64,000 nt of DNA from CAZKUR01 sp964556005 (lineage in GTDB: Bacteria > Bacteroidota > Ignavibacteria > Ignavibacteriales > Ignavibacteriaceae): the NCBI GenBank assembly GCA_964556005.1, contig CAZKUR010000002.1, positions 1 to 64,000 on the forward strand, given 5' to 3'. The notes under the pieces were generated by a model, which saw nothing but the letters and a program-made list of their open reading frames with translations, was not told the origin of the DNA and did not search any database. Of the stretch, positions 17,118 to 26,494 are shown in pieces. Positions within the stretch are counted from its first letter, which is position 1. Every line of letters starts with the position of its first letter. A program made the position numbers and the translations under genes.

Positions 17118-17756
17118 TCAATGAACCGAATAATTAATCAGATCCCATGTAAATGTTCTAAATGCAAACCCGCGCTCAGTTACAAAAAGCTTAATTATAC
17201 CTACTCTTTCGGTAAACCACAGGTTTACCGTCATGTAATCGTTTAAACCGTTTTTGGTTCTTAAAATGTGGTAAGTCTTTTGAAACGTGCCTGCCGGGAC
17301 GGTTATTGAATTTTGATCCACTACCTGGCTTGTATCTACAATGCCTGTTGCAGCATTACCCCACTGCAAGCCAACCTGCAATGGGAAAACCATTTTGGAT
17401 TCAAATTGACTACCTGCATTATTGTTATAAAAATACACCGTATCGTTTCCCGAATAAACATAAGCCGTATCAAGATTATTTATTGTATAATTTGAATTCA
17501 TCCCGGAATTAGCTCTATAAATCCAAACCATTAAATTTCGACTATTCAAAGCTGTAACTATACTTGAAACTTTTACGGTTAAAGTATCTTCAGTAGAATT
17601 GAGACTGTCATACACCGCGTATACCCACGTATCTCCAATTGTATTTGGGAATACCGCAGTATTAGGTTCCGGTTGTGGATTGGTAGAACTATCGGAACAT
17701 GAAAAATTTATTATTAATAAAGACGAAAAAATTGAAATAATCATAAGCTTTTTCAT
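17118..17756 (-). CDS. Lipoprotein of unknown function
   Basis: A 212-residue protein with a lipoprotein signal: hydrophobic stretch and lipobox INFSC, with lipidated C20 followed by SDSSTNPQPEP, a typical outer-membrane sorting linker. The rest is predicted to be mainly beta-strand (IGDTWVYAVYDSL, VNLWFTERVGIIKLFVTERG). The segment GDTWVY followed by a late W-x-x-x-x-VGIIK is common in secreted Bacteroidota proteins of unknown role. No catalytic motif is visible. Confidence 0.7.
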   Translation of the reverse strand: MKKLMIISIFSSLLIINFSCSDSSTNPQPEPNTAVFPNTIGDTWVYAVYDSLNSTEDTLTVKVSSIVTALNSRNLMVWIYRANSGMNSNYTINNLDTAYVYSGNDTVYFYNNNAGSQFESKMVFPLQVGLQWGNAATGIVDTSQVVDQNSITVPAGTFQKTYHILRTKNGLNDYMTVNLWFTERVGIIKLFVTERGFAFRTFTWDLINYSVH

Positions 17757-18039
17757 AAGACATTATATCCTGTTTGATTTTTATAAAGTGAAGTTAAAAT
17801 GAAATCTGAAAAACAAGAATTAGGACAAAAGAATGAATTACTTTAAATAAAGTAATATTATATAAATATAAAGTATAGATAAATTTGTTAATGAAGTAAC
17901 ATATATAAATGGCTTGTGACTAATCAATGAATAATTTATACCCATGTCTTTAATCAAACTAATTTGTGAATGACGTTTTTTTATTTATTATTTCTTGAAA
18001 CGTATTGTAAAACAATAACTTAGTAGTAAAAATATCCCG

Positions 18040-18921
18040 TTAATTTCTATTCCGGTTGACGATGAATACACCTATAGTAATTATTATTCCGCTAAGCATA
18101 ATCAATACAGTAATTTTTTCATTCAAAATAAACCATGCTGCAAATACAGTTACGAAAGGTTCAAAGTAAAGAAAGACTCCGACTTTTGATGCAGCAAATT
18201 CCTTCAATGCCTGTGCCCAGAGTACATATGCAATTCCCGAACAAAAAATTCCAAGGTATAAAACCGAAACCCAAACTTTAACTGTTAAATGGTTAATCGA
18301 ATTAACTAATTCTTTATTTATGTTGAAAGGGAGAATTATGATCATCATCAGGAAAAAGAGAAATAGGATAGTCATGAAAGGAGAATAATCAAGGGTGATT
18401 TTTTTATTAACCACAGAATAAATGCTCCATGTTACCGCGCTTGTTAAGACTAAAAAATCTCCTTTATGTGATATAATCCCGATATTGTTAAAATTGCCTT
18501 TGCTAATTAATAGCAGCAATCCGAAAAAAGAAATTGCTATACCTGTTAGTTGAAGAAGATTTAATTTTTCTTTGAAAAAAATCAAGCCGAGAATTGCCAT
18601 AAAAACCGGAGTGATGCCAATAATCCAGCCCGTGTTTGTAGCTGTTGTGAATTTCAGACCGGTAACCTGAATCCAAAGATGAAAAGTTGCAATAAATGCT
18701 AGCATTAAAATTGAGCCGAGGCTTTTCCAGTTTATCTTAAAGTTTCTTTTTGTAATAAGTGCAATTACAAAAAGAAAACCTGTGCCCAACAATAGACGGA
18801 TGAGTATAATATTTTTAGGAGATAATTGTGCCAGAGCCGTTTTAGTCGCAATGAATGAAGCACCCCAGAAAATAACGGCTAAAAGCTGTTTCCAAAATTT
18901 AAATAGATTTGATGATCTCAA
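18040..18921 (-). CDS. EamA/DMT family transporter
   Basis: A 293-residue inner-membrane protein with ten predicted helices in two EamA repeats. Repeat one starts with LLAVIFWGASFIATKTALAQLSP and repeat two with TSAVTWSIYSVVNKK. The end of the second repeat (LWAQALKEFAASKVGVFLYFEPFVTVFAAWFILNE) is a strong signature of the drug/metabolite exporter family. Members export amino acids or metabolites; the substrate here is unknown. Confidence 0.9.
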   Translation of the reverse strand: MRSSNLFKFWKQLLAVIFWGASFIATKTALAQLSPKNIILIRLLLGTGFLFVIALITKRNFKINWKSLGSILMLAFIATFHLWIQVTGLKFTTATNTGWIIGITPVFMAILGLIFFKEKLNLLQLTGIAISFFGLLLLISKGNFNNIGIISHKGDFLVLTSAVTWSIYSVVNKKITLDYSPFMTILFLFFLMMIIILPFNINKELVNSINHLTVKVWVSVLYLGIFCSGIAYVLWAQALKEFAASKVGVFLYFEPFVTVFAAWFILNEKITVLIMLSGIIITIGVFIVNRNRN

Positions 18922-18977
18922 ATATTATATAAAGAGAAGTTTGCTGAAGTGAAATTACGAAAATTCTTAATGAAAAT

Positions 18978-19607
18978 TTAATCAATATATAAGCCGCCGT
19001 TTAATTCCATCCATGATGCAATTTTTTCAACAGCACTGTTAACGTTATTGTCTGAAACATCTACCTCGTAAACAGGAAGAATTGATTTCGCAATTATCTC
19101 CCGCATCATATTTTGTTCATCAATAAATAAATTTAGATTATCATATTGCCCGGGATTACCAGAGACTTTTAATCTTTCTTCTTTTGCCGATTGAAAAGAT
19201 TCCGGTGTTCTTGTACAGAAAATTAAACGGAAACCAAGTAAACTTAATTTTTCTTCGAGCCACCTGAAATCGTATTTTTTATTATAAGTTTTTAATTGAT
19301 ATGTTTTAGTAGAAATGTGAAACCGGTCTATGATCCATGAATAATATTTAAGCAGTTCGAAAAGCTTGAGCCAGGTTCTGTAAGTCTCAATTGCTTTTTC
19401 TTCTTCATGTGGTGCGAAATTGATTAAGCCTCTTCCCCAAGGAAAATTGGTAAAAGCACACCATTCGGCTGAAATTAATGGAGAATGATAACGGTATTTT
19501 CGCGGGCCGACAATTCTCGGATGATTGTTAAGTTCAAACGCAATTTCCGTTTTGAAGGTAAGCCTTGTTCCTTCAAGAATTATTTTCGGACAAAGTTTTC
19601 CTGGCAT
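18978..19607 (-). CDS. Degenerate P-loop nucleoside/nucleotide kinase-like protein
   Basis: A 209-residue protein I do not recognise as a named family. Its N-terminus IILEGTRLTFKTEIAFEL resembles the Walker A region of dTMP kinases and deoxynucleoside kinases, but the usual GxxGxGKT is replaced by G13-TRLTF-K19-T20, so the last glycine is Phe. Residues 91-97 (WIIDRFH) match the DR[SF]H motif that binds the nucleobase-side substrate in those kinases. A Lys/Arg-rich segment (KEERLKVSGNPGQYDN) sits where the lid would be. It lies 15 bp after a dCMP deaminase gene on the same strand, which favours a role in deoxynucleotide metabolism. Whether it is still a kinase is uncertain. Confidence 0.55.
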   Translation of the reverse strand: MPGKLCPKIILEGTRLTFKTEIAFELNNHPRIVGPRKYRYHSPLISAEWCAFTNFPWGRGLINFAPHEEEKAIETYRTWLKLFELLKYYSWIIDRFHISTKTYQLKTYNKKYDFRWLEEKLSLLGFRLIFCTRTPESFQSAKEERLKVSGNPGQYDNLNLFIDEQNMMREIIAKSILPVYEVDVSDNNVNSAVEKIASWMELNGGLYID

Positions 19608-19622
19608 TTTCCCATTAACTCG

Positions 19623-20123
19623 TTACTTTGATCTTTCGGTTTTTTTTGCAGATGAATATTTTTCAAGATCATAATTTATTTCACGATCCGGCATTTTATG
19701 TTTAACAATTTCAACTCCGTTTTCCGAATAAAATTGAGTTGCAAGCGTATCATGAAAATCTGAAAACACCACAACTCTTTTTATCCCGGCAGCTATTAAA
19801 GCTTTTGCACATGTTGTGCATGACATATTTGTTATATAAGCAGTTGCGCCTTTTATATTTATTCCATGGATTGCTGCCTGAACCAGCGCATTTATTTCGG
19901 CATGATTTGTACGGACACAATGGTTGTCAACAATTAAGCAGCCGGCTTCATCGCAATGAGGCTGACCGGGCAGAGCTCCGTTATAACCTGTAGCAAGCAC
20001 AAAACGATCTCTGACCAAAACGCAGCCGCAGTGCATTCTCGGGCATGTTGCTCTTTCCGAGGCAAGCATTGCCAATTTTAAAAAGTATTCGTCCCAGGTC
20101 GGCCTTTTATTTTTTTCGTCCAT
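19623..20123 (-). CDS. Deoxycytidylate (dCMP) deaminase
   Basis: A 166-residue zinc-dependent deaminase that turns dCMP into dUMP, the precursor of dTMP. The zinc site is H74 with catalytic E76 (NHAEINAL) plus C102 and C105 (SCTTCAKAL). The upstream HCGCVLVRDRFVLATGYNG is the usual N-terminal strand pair, and DEAGCL resembles the ComEB/dCMP deaminase insertion with an extra cysteine-rich site (C57, C62, H68/C69). It heads a two-gene unit with the kinase-like protein downstream. Confidence 0.9.
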   Translation of the reverse strand: MDEKNKRPTWDEYFLKLAMLASERATCPRMHCGCVLVRDRFVLATGYNGALPGQPHCDEAGCLIVDNHCVRTNHAEINALVQAAIHGINIKGATAYITNMSCTTCAKALIAAGIKRVVVFSDFHDTLATQFYSENGVEIVKHKMPDREINYDLEKYSSAKKTERSK

Positions 20124-20246
20124 AAATCTTACAAATGTAAATAGATAAAACTAAATTTTTCTTTGACTAATATAGATATTTAGCGACAGATTAATAAAGA
20201 AAGTTGATTTAACGCAGAGTAAAAATTTATTTATAAATTTTTATAT

Positions 20247-21314
20247 TCAGAACCAGTGTTTTCGTTTAAAATAAATTAACATTCCGGCGGCAATAATCAT
20301 GATAATGATCCAAAAACCGGCCGGGTAAAACCATGCCCAGCCTAATTCCGGCATATGATTAAAATTCATTCCGTAAATGCCGGCAATAAAAGTAAGCGGG
20401 ATAAAGATTGTTGCGATCATTGTCAACACTTTCATCACTTCATTCATTTTGTTACTGAGGCTTGATAGATAAGTGTCGAGCATTCCTGTTATTATATCAC
20501 GATAAGATTCGACTGTATCGATTACCTGGATTGTATGATCATATACGTCTCTAAGGAATATTTCGGTTGATTCATTTATTAATTCCGAATCTCCTTTATA
20601 CATCGAATTTAAAACCTCCCTCATGGGCCAAACAGATTTTCTTAGAAGAATCATTTCCCTGCGGAGCTTGTGGATTGTTTGCAGATCTTCCGGTTCCGGC
20701 GAACGAATCAATTCATCTTCGACATCTTCAATAATTTCACCTAATTTTTCCATTACAATAAAATAGTTGTCGACAACAATATCGATTAATGTGTAAATAA
20801 GATAATCTGCTCCCGATTTTCTAACCCTTCCTTTGGCTGTTCTTAACCTTTCTCTTACCGGGTTAAAAATATCACCGATACTTTCCTGAAAAGTTATAAC
20901 GGTATTTTTCAACATTAATAAACTTATCTGTTCATGCTTTACGCTGTTGGAAACATCATCAAATGAAAACATCTTAAACACGATAAAAAGGTATTCTCCA
21001 TGATCCTCAATTTTTGGGCGCTGGCCCACATTCAGAATATCTTCCAGCACCAGAGAGTGAATATTATAATGATTACCGATTTTTTCAATTAATTCAACTT
21101 CATGTAATCCATCGATATTAATCCAGGAGGTTGAGCCGGTGTTTTGGGATTCAAAGCATTCTTCAATTTTATTTACTTCCTTTTCCTCAAAACTTTCGGC
21201 ATTATAACTAATTAAAGTAATCTTAGCTTTTTTAAGCTTTTGCTCGCCGGTATAAATCAATGAACCCGGCGATAACCCGACTTCTTTTTTCCTTCTTTTA
21301 TAAATTCTTGCCAT
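20247..21314 (-). CDS. corA: CorA magnesium/cobalt transporter
   Basis: A 355-residue protein: a large N-terminal cytoplasmic alpha/beta domain (1-290), then two membrane helices at the C-terminus. The first helix ends in the signature YGMNF, the GMN selectivity loop of CorA channels, followed by the acidic-aromatic loop HMPELGWAW. The last residues are basic (YFKRKHWF), as expected for the cytoplasmic end. Pentameric Mg2+/Co2+ channels of this family are gated by intracellular Mg2+. It stands alone on the minus strand. Confidence 0.94.
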   Translation of the reverse strand: MARIYKRRKKEVGLSPGSLIYTGEQKLKKAKITLISYNAESFEEKEVNKIEECFESQNTGSTSWINIDGLHEVELIEKIGNHYNIHSLVLEDILNVGQRPKIEDHGEYLFIVFKMFSFDDVSNSVKHEQISLLMLKNTVITFQESIGDIFNPVRERLRTAKGRVRKSGADYLIYTLIDIVVDNYFIVMEKLGEIIEDVEDELIRSPEPEDLQTIHKLRREMILLRKSVWPMREVLNSMYKGDSELINESTEIFLRDVYDHTIQVIDTVESYRDIITGMLDTYLSSLSNKMNEVMKVLTMIATIFIPLTFIAGIYGMNFNHMPELGWAWFYPAGFWIIIMIIAAGMLIYFKRKHWF

Positions 21315-21429
21315 TATTCCTTAGAAACTAAAATAATTTTATCCCTTTGTTTATTTTGAAGATATCAGCAAAGGTTAAAGCTCTTTAAAACCTGTATCTT
21401 ATTTGAACGTTTCTTTCGTTAGAAATTCC

Positions 21430-22419
21430 TTATTTCATCAAATAATCCGAATCGATTAGTAGGTTTTTCCCGTCTTTGTATAAAGCATATTGAAAATTTT
21501 TTTTAATAGCATAAGCGCCGGTTTCTCCTTGCTTATTTATTGCGATATAAGCAACGTCGGTATCCTTGTACATTTTCTGTTTTTGTACAATTCTTTTAAT
21601 CGCAATTTCGCACGCTTCCTGAGGCGATTTGCCGTTTCTCATAAGCTCGACAATCAAAAAAGATCCGAGAGAACGCATTACATATTCTCCCATACCTGTA
21701 GATGTGGCGCCGCCGACCTCGTTGTCCACATACAGTCCGGCGCCGATTATCGGAGAATCACCGACTCTGCCTCTTAATTTAAAGCTTAATCCGCTTGTTG
21801 TACATGCACCGGACAAATTTCCGGATTGATCACGGGCAATCATTCCGATGGTATCGTGATTTTCATAAGACGGCTTATAGTTATTTTCTTTTAAATATTT
21901 TTCCCATTCCTTTTTTGCTTTTTCCGTAAGAAGATCTTCTTTTTTAAATCCGTTTTCTAATGCAAATTGCAATGCGCCTTCACCAACAAGCATTACATTT
22001 TTTGTCTTTTCCATTACCAGTCTTGCAACAGAAACCGGATGTTTGATATGCTCAATACATGCGACAGAACCGGCATTACCAAATTCATCCATAATGCTTG
22101 CATCGAGCGTTACATGTCCGTCACGATCCGGGAGACCGCCATACCCGACGCTTGTTATTTTGGGATCACCCTCCGGAACCCTGACACCGGTTTCAACTGC
22201 ATCTAAAGCCCTGCCGCCTTTTTTAAGTATTTGCCAGGCTTTTTCATTGGAAGGAATCCCGTGCTTCCATGTTGATATCACGATAGGTGATGTATTGTCT
22301 TTCAACTTAATAGCTCTTGAGCTTAGCGTTTCATTTGTTATGGGAGTTGGAACGAAGCCGGCGGCAATTGCGGCAGAAGCCGTGATGGAACTAATTAAAA
22401 ATTTTCTTCTGGAGATCAT
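21430..22419 (-). CDS. Aspartylglucosaminidase-type N-terminal nucleophile hydrolase
   Basis: A 329-residue precursor with a Tat-type signal (SRRKFLISS, then a hydrophobic Ala-rich stretch). The family is the Ntn-hydrolase asparaginase 2/N4-(beta-N-acetylglucosaminyl)-L-asparaginase group. Autocleavage before T190 in NHDTIGMIA would create the new N-terminal nucleophile. The substrate-binding GNLSGACTTSG (200-210), LRGRVGDSPIIGAGLY and the late GATSTGMGE follow, all with normal spacing. The enzyme releases aspartate and N-acetylglucosamine from glycoasparagine in the periplasm. Substrate preference is inferred from the family. Confidence 0.9.
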   Translation of the reverse strand: MISRRKFLISSITASAAIAAGFVPTPITNETLSSRAIKLKDNTSPIVISTWKHGIPSNEKAWQILKKGGRALDAVETGVRVPEGDPKITSVGYGGLPDRDGHVTLDASIMDEFGNAGSVACIEHIKHPVSVARLVMEKTKNVMLVGEGALQFALENGFKKEDLLTEKAKKEWEKYLKENNYKPSYENHDTIGMIARDQSGNLSGACTTSGLSFKLRGRVGDSPIIGAGLYVDNEVGGATSTGMGEYVMRSLGSFLIVELMRNGKSPQEACEIAIKRIVQKQKMYKDTDVAYIAINKQGETGAYAIKKNFQYALYKDGKNLLIDSDYLMK

Positions 22420-22523
22420 GTCATTTCCTAAATAAAATTTTCAAAATCACGAAGTTCAAATAATCGAATTCATTATGGGATATTAATTTAAATTTCAACT
22501 GCATCCCGGGATAATTTGGAAAA

Positions 22524-22982
22524 TTACATGGGATATGCGCTGTGATAAACTAATTTCCATTTCCCGTCTTCATATTTATGAACCCGTGTGAATCTGAAAT
22601 AAAGTGTTCTTGCTTTGCCTGAAGAATCCGGAACGCTGAAATCGGCTATGCACGATAATACTGCTGTATCGTCATAAACCCTGACAATAATTCCCTCGTA
22701 AGTTTCCGTTGCGTTTTGAAATATTTTCGGAGCTTTTTGAATTTCCTCTAAAACCTGTCCTTTTGTTTGAAATCCCTCATTCTCTCCGACAAAGATTGCC
22801 CGGTCATCTACATAAGTACTCCATTGGGAAGGATCATGAGTTTGATAAGCATTGAATTCCATTTTCATTAAATTGACGAGATCGACAGAGACTTGATTAT
22901 TCTGTGAATTCCCCGACTGCGGGAAAATGGGAAAAGTAAAACTCGCTAGTGTTACAAGAATAAGAATTATATTTATCATCAT
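22524..22982 (-). CDS. Secreted SnoaL/DUF4440-like protein
   Basis: A 152-residue protein with an N-terminal signal segment (residues 1-21) and one NTF2-like cone fold. Features typical of the DUF4440/SnoaL group are VNLMKMEFNAYQTHDPSQWSTYVDDRAIFVGEN, TKGQVLEEIQ, DTAVLSCIADF and the closing RVHKYEDGKWKLVYHSAYPM. Such proteins usually bind small ligands and often lack an identified activity. No catalytic residues can be assigned. Confidence 0.75.
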   Translation of the reverse strand: MMINIILILVTLASFTFPIFPQSGNSQNNQVSVDLVNLMKMEFNAYQTHDPSQWSTYVDDRAIFVGENEGFQTKGQVLEEIQKAPKIFQNATETYEGIIVRVYDDTAVLSCIADFSVPDSSGKARTLYFRFTRVHKYEDGKWKLVYHSAYPM

Positions 22983-23689
22983 AACTTTTTTATGTGAAAA
23001 TAACAGTTTTGATCTTATAAATCAAAATTATCCTTTAATAATTTTATTTTATTTTTAAGATTATCTGTACGAAAATATTCCTATTAAGCAAAGATATTTT
23101 TAATGAAATATTGTTTTACCTTGCTTTAGTAAGAAAACACATAGAGAAATTAAATGAAATAAAAAAGTTTCCGGGAAAAAATTCTCTTTGTCTTCCCGTT
23201 ATATCACAAAAGAAAATAATTGTATTTAATCGTGTTTACATTCAAAATATTATGCTATTTTTGAACTGTGTTTTTATCATTCTTCTGAAATTAACCGGAA
23301 ATCTATGTAAAAAATTTTCATTTAAACAGAAAATTTTTTTTATTCTATGTTGCAAAATGAGTCAAATAAAAATAAATTTGGGACTTAAAAGACCGGATAC
23401 ACGAAACAAATTATTATTTTTTAAAAATGGCTTGAAAATTGTCTCATAATGAAATAGAAGAATTCTTCAAAATAATAATTTTTAATGTATATTTTCTTCG
23501 AAAAATTTGTATATTCTTTACGTAAATAGCAAAACAAACGAACATTTAGTGGTAGGGTATATTTTTCTCTGGTATAGTGTCCATTTACTTATAAATTGTT
23601 TATTTTGTAATTATTACAAAATATTTTTCATAGACAATTCGGTTATCAACAGAGCAGAATAAGAAATAAACTTAAATAAAGTCAATTAT
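22983..23689. other. 700-bp intergenic region upstream of the GldL-like cluster
   Basis: AT-rich with no credible gene. A 112-codon plus-strand frame (23111-23449) has no ribosome-binding site, has low-complexity composition and resembles no family, so I leave it out. The right end holds a perfect palindrome (23604-23620) and must contain the promoter of the following operon. Confidence 0.5.
23604..23620 (+). promoter_or_regulatory. Perfect 17-bp palindrome, possible operator
   Basis: TTTGTAAT-T-ATTACAAA is an exact inverted repeat 70 bp upstream of the first gene of the GldL-like cluster. The symmetry and position fit the binding site of a dimeric repressor or activator. No regulator gene is adjacent, so this is only a candidate. 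Confidence 0.4.
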
Positions 23690-24637
23690 ATGAATGAGGA
23701 TAATAGGAAATATTCTTCAGTAAGACTTACAAGACTTCCATCCGATGTTGAATTCCCGGATACAATCAGGAGTAAGATTTACTATGATGCAACCGGGCTG
23801 AAACTTGTTTTCAGCGGCAGGATGAATCGCAGGGAAAGAGATATACTTACGGCTCTATCCAGCAAGAAACAGTATAGAAATGCAATTAAAGATCTCTTCC
23901 TTAAATCGAACAATGTAGGCAGTGGATTTGAATACTGGATGCGCCATAAGTTTGTCGGGGAAAATGAGCAGACTATCCAGGCAATGGTTTATCTCGGCGC
24001 AGCATTTCTTGTAATTATTGTCGGATTAAGAGGCCTGGGAGATTTAACGGGAATGACATTAATTCCGTCGGCGCTGTTAAATCAAGAAGGAAGAATACAC
24101 CCGAATGTTATTTTAATTGGCCTATTGTTCGAATTTAGTATGCTGTGTTTATTAGCGCTCGTTACCTATTATTCGTCATCCGAAAGAGAAAACTCGATGT
24201 CCGATGCAATTGATGATTTGATCAGAGTGCTTAAAAGTTTGGACAATCCCATACCCAGAGATATTACACAAAGCATTGTAGACAGTGTAAATAAAACCGC
24301 CCGTTTGAGTGAAGGATTAATTTTAGAAGAGAAAAAAATACTGAACAATTATAACAACAAGGTTGAAATTCTTGTTTCCGAAGGCCATCGGGCCCTGGAA
24401 AGCCTATCCCGAAAATACAACCAGATTGTAGAGAGTGAAAATAGAATTTTATCAAGCTTAGCGGATAATCACGTAAAGCCGCAGGTGTATATGCAAAAAA
24501 AATTGGAAATCGAAAATCAAATATTATCTCGATTGGAAAGTATTGAACAATCTAACAAAAGAATATTAACGCAAAAGATAATGGAAGCTCCGGACGGCCG
24601 GGGATTTTTTAGTAGATTATTCGGACGATCTTATTAA
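23690..24637 (+). CDS. GldL-like two-helix membrane motor protein (candidate)
   Basis: A 315-residue inner-membrane protein. About 95 cytoplasmic residues (with a MNRRERDIL...KDLFLKS helical segment) precede two membrane helices at about 97-117 and 138-161, after which about 150 residues are strongly helical and charged, probably coiled coil. The hairpin region resembles GldL/PorL of gliding and type 9 secretion motors: a Gly/Ala-rich first helix (YLGAAFLVIIVGLRGLG) and a second helix with IGLLFEFSM, where E148 occupies the position of the essential proton-path glutamate in the GldL motif GLLxE. The N-terminal extension is not found in classical GldL. It is the first gene of four closely spaced ones. 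The assignment rests on architecture and the buried Glu; it has not been confirmed by a profile search. Confidence 0.55.
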   Translation: MNEDNRKYSSVRLTRLPSDVEFPDTIRSKIYYDATGLKLVFSGRMNRRERDILTALSSKKQYRNAIKDLFLKSNNVGSGFEYWMRHKFVGENEQTIQAMVYLGAAFLVIIVGLRGLGDLTGMTLIPSALLNQEGRIHPNVILIGLLFEFSMLCLLALVTYYSSSERENSMSDAIDDLIRVLKSLDNPIPRDITQSIVDSVNKTARLSEGLILEEKKILNNYNNKVEILVSEGHRALESLSRKYNQIVESENRILSSLADNHVKPQVYMQKKLEIENQILSRLESIEQSNKRILTQKIMEAPDGRGFFSRLFGRSY

Positions 24638-24665
24638 GATTTGAAGTCATGTAAGTTCATTCTTT

Positions 24666-25232
24666 ATGAAAACTAAAATTTCGTTCTACTTTGTTTTATA
24701 TCTTATCGTTCTTGTTGAATTATTAGCTGTTATTATTGAAAGGGACACAAGCGAACAACAAACAAAGTCGCGTTTAAGCCAGTATGAAACTGTAACCGAT
24801 AGTCTCATTAAAATGTATCAGCTTCCGATTTTGATAAGTGTCCAAAAAGAAACAAACTGGACGATTACAAATAAAGATAGCCTGGGGATTTTAATCTCGG
24901 TTTCCGAGCTTCAAACTCCAAGAGAAAAAGAAAAAGTAAAGTTTCATCTAAAGCTAAAGGACAGTAATTTACCCTGGTCATCCAATCATGTGGTTTTAGA
25001 TAGTAGAACGGGAAACGGCTCTTTTTATTTTACTGAAAAAAAACCCGGGGAATATACGTACAATGTTTATTGTACTGTCCACCGGGCTATTCCAAAATAT
25101 CTTCCAAATATTGTATATAATCAAATCGCTAAGAAATTAGGCGAAAATTTTGAAGTTTCAAGCGATACTGTTCATTTTTTAATCAAAGCTTCATATCCTA
25201 TGATAATTTATCATAAACCTGGAAGATATTAG
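24666..25232 (+). CDS. Single-pass periplasmic protein, possible GldM-like partner
   Basis: A 188-residue protein with a very short cytoplasmic N-terminus (MKTK), one membrane helix (about 5-25, VLYLIVLVELLAVI) and a periplasmic part that begins with a helical stalk (30-52) and continues as an apparent beta-sandwich (HVVLDSRTGNGSFYFTEKKPGEYTYNV). An anchor plus stalk plus Ig-like domain is how GldM and other 5:2-motor stator partners are built, and it directly follows the GldL-like gene (28 bp gap). It is shorter than GldM (about 500 residues), as if only the anchor and first periplasmic domain were here. I do not recognise a named family. Confidence 0.5.
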   Translation: MKTKISFYFVLYLIVLVELLAVIIERDTSEQQTKSRLSQYETVTDSLIKMYQLPILISVQKETNWTITNKDSLGILISVSELQTPREKEKVKFHLKLKDSNLPWSSNHVVLDSRTGNGSFYFTEKKPGEYTYNVYCTVHRAIPKYLPNIVYNQIAKKLGENFEVSSDTVHFLIKASYPMIIYHKPGRY

Positions 25233-25266
25233 TAAATTTTTGAAATAATAATATATCGGTCTGGAA

Positions 25267-26469
25267 ATGTTTAAATCGATTATTTTACAAATCGTCTTCA
25301 TAACGGGTTTTGCTACTGTGATTCTGGCTCAACCACGCAATATCCAATTCCAAAAATATCAAAGCATAAAGCTTTTGGATAGCTTAAAGGTGGATGAGAA
25401 TGCAAAGTTTGTATTAAAAGACAGGTTCACAAATTGGTCTCATAAGTTTGATGACATTTCATATATGATGGTTATATATGAAAAATTGTTAATTACTGCA
25501 AGCGGCGGATATTCGTTTTCCAATCAGCTTGGCGGTTTTGAATATGATAGAGGCCAATTAATAAATTATACTTCTTCTGTTGGAACCGTACAGCCGGTTG
25601 TCCTTCCGGGAGTGAACCCTGGAGATTATAATGTTGAAACAACTGCAAATTTAAATAAATTGGGTAAGTTTTATTTCGTTGCGATTATAAAAGGAAGAAC
25701 CGAAAAAGGAAATTATGACGAAAGCGCTGCTTACTGGGTTGTAAACTGTACTATCAAAACGCTGACAACTTCGCTTGATGCATTTAATGTTCTCGATAAA
25801 TATTATTACGGCCAGCCCCTTTGTTTTAATTTTGCCGTACAGGGGTATGACAATTTGAAAGAATATTCCTACAGAGTTTCTGAAGGCGATAAAAAGAAGG
25901 AAATTTTTGCCGGTATTGGTTCATACGTTTCGCTCAACTTTCTAACAGAGAATCCCGAAATGGTAGGAAAGACTTTTGTAGTTGAAGGCTACTATACCGG
26001 GAAGGTGTTACGGTTTTTCAACCCGCAAAAATCAGCAATCGACTCTTCGGTTTGGGCATTCAAGCTTGTTAAACCGGATAAATTTCAGGTTAAATCTACT
26101 TGGATGGCTGACGATGAATTTAAAAAATTGGAAATTGATGATGTTGTGGACGCATTGGACATAAATGAGGAAAATTCAAGGCAATTTAAATTTAATTATT
26201 ACTCTGCAGCGGATAAAACCGATCTTGTTGTAATGCCTGAAATGAAGAATGTTAAAGTTACCAGCGATCCGCCCAACTTTTTAGCTTTTGGTACCAGGGA
26301 TTACAAAATTTATAAAGAAGGCCTATGGCAGGTACTTGAAATAATACCAAACCAGCAATTTTTTGAAAATATGAAAGATAACGAAGTAAAAAAGGTTTCG
26401 TTGAATATTAGCTTCACAACGCAATTCGGCGAAAAGAAAATATATAAATTCGATGCGTATCTCTTTTAA
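25267..26469 (+). CDS. Exported beta-rich protein of the GldL-like cluster
   Basis: A 400-residue protein with a cleavable signal peptide (residues 1-21, ending VILAQ). The mature part appears to be several beta-sandwich domains, for example VLPGVNPGDYNVETTANLNKLGKFYFVAII, FVVEGYYTGKVLRFF and the final VSLNISFTTQFGEKKIYKF. Multi-domain periplasmic beta rods are also seen in the C-terminal half of GldM, so this gene and the one before could be a split counterpart of GldM. That is speculation from order and fold. No catalytic motif is visible. Gaps to its neighbours are 34 and 25 bp. Confidence 0.5.
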   Translation: MFKSIILQIVFITGFATVILAQPRNIQFQKYQSIKLLDSLKVDENAKFVLKDRFTNWSHKFDDISYMMVIYEKLLITASGGYSFSNQLGGFEYDRGQLINYTSSVGTVQPVVLPGVNPGDYNVETTANLNKLGKFYFVAIIKGRTEKGNYDESAAYWVVNCTIKTLTTSLDAFNVLDKYYYGQPLCFNFAVQGYDNLKEYSYRVSEGDKKKEIFAGIGSYVSLNFLTENPEMVGKTFVVEGYYTGKVLRFFNPQKSAIDSSVWAFKLVKPDKFQVKSTWMADDEFKKLEIDDVVDALDINEENSRQFKFNYYSAADKTDLVVMPEMKNVKVTSDPPNFLAFGTRDYKIYKEGLWQVLEIIPNQQFFENMKDNEVKKVSLNISFTTQFGEKKIYKFDAYLF

Positions 26470-26494
26470 CAGAAAACAAAACTCGAAAAATATC

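Noticed and set aside
23111..23449. 112-codon plus-strand frame
   Set aside because: Low-complexity Phe/Lys/Ile-rich translation, no ribosome-binding site and no resemblance to a family.
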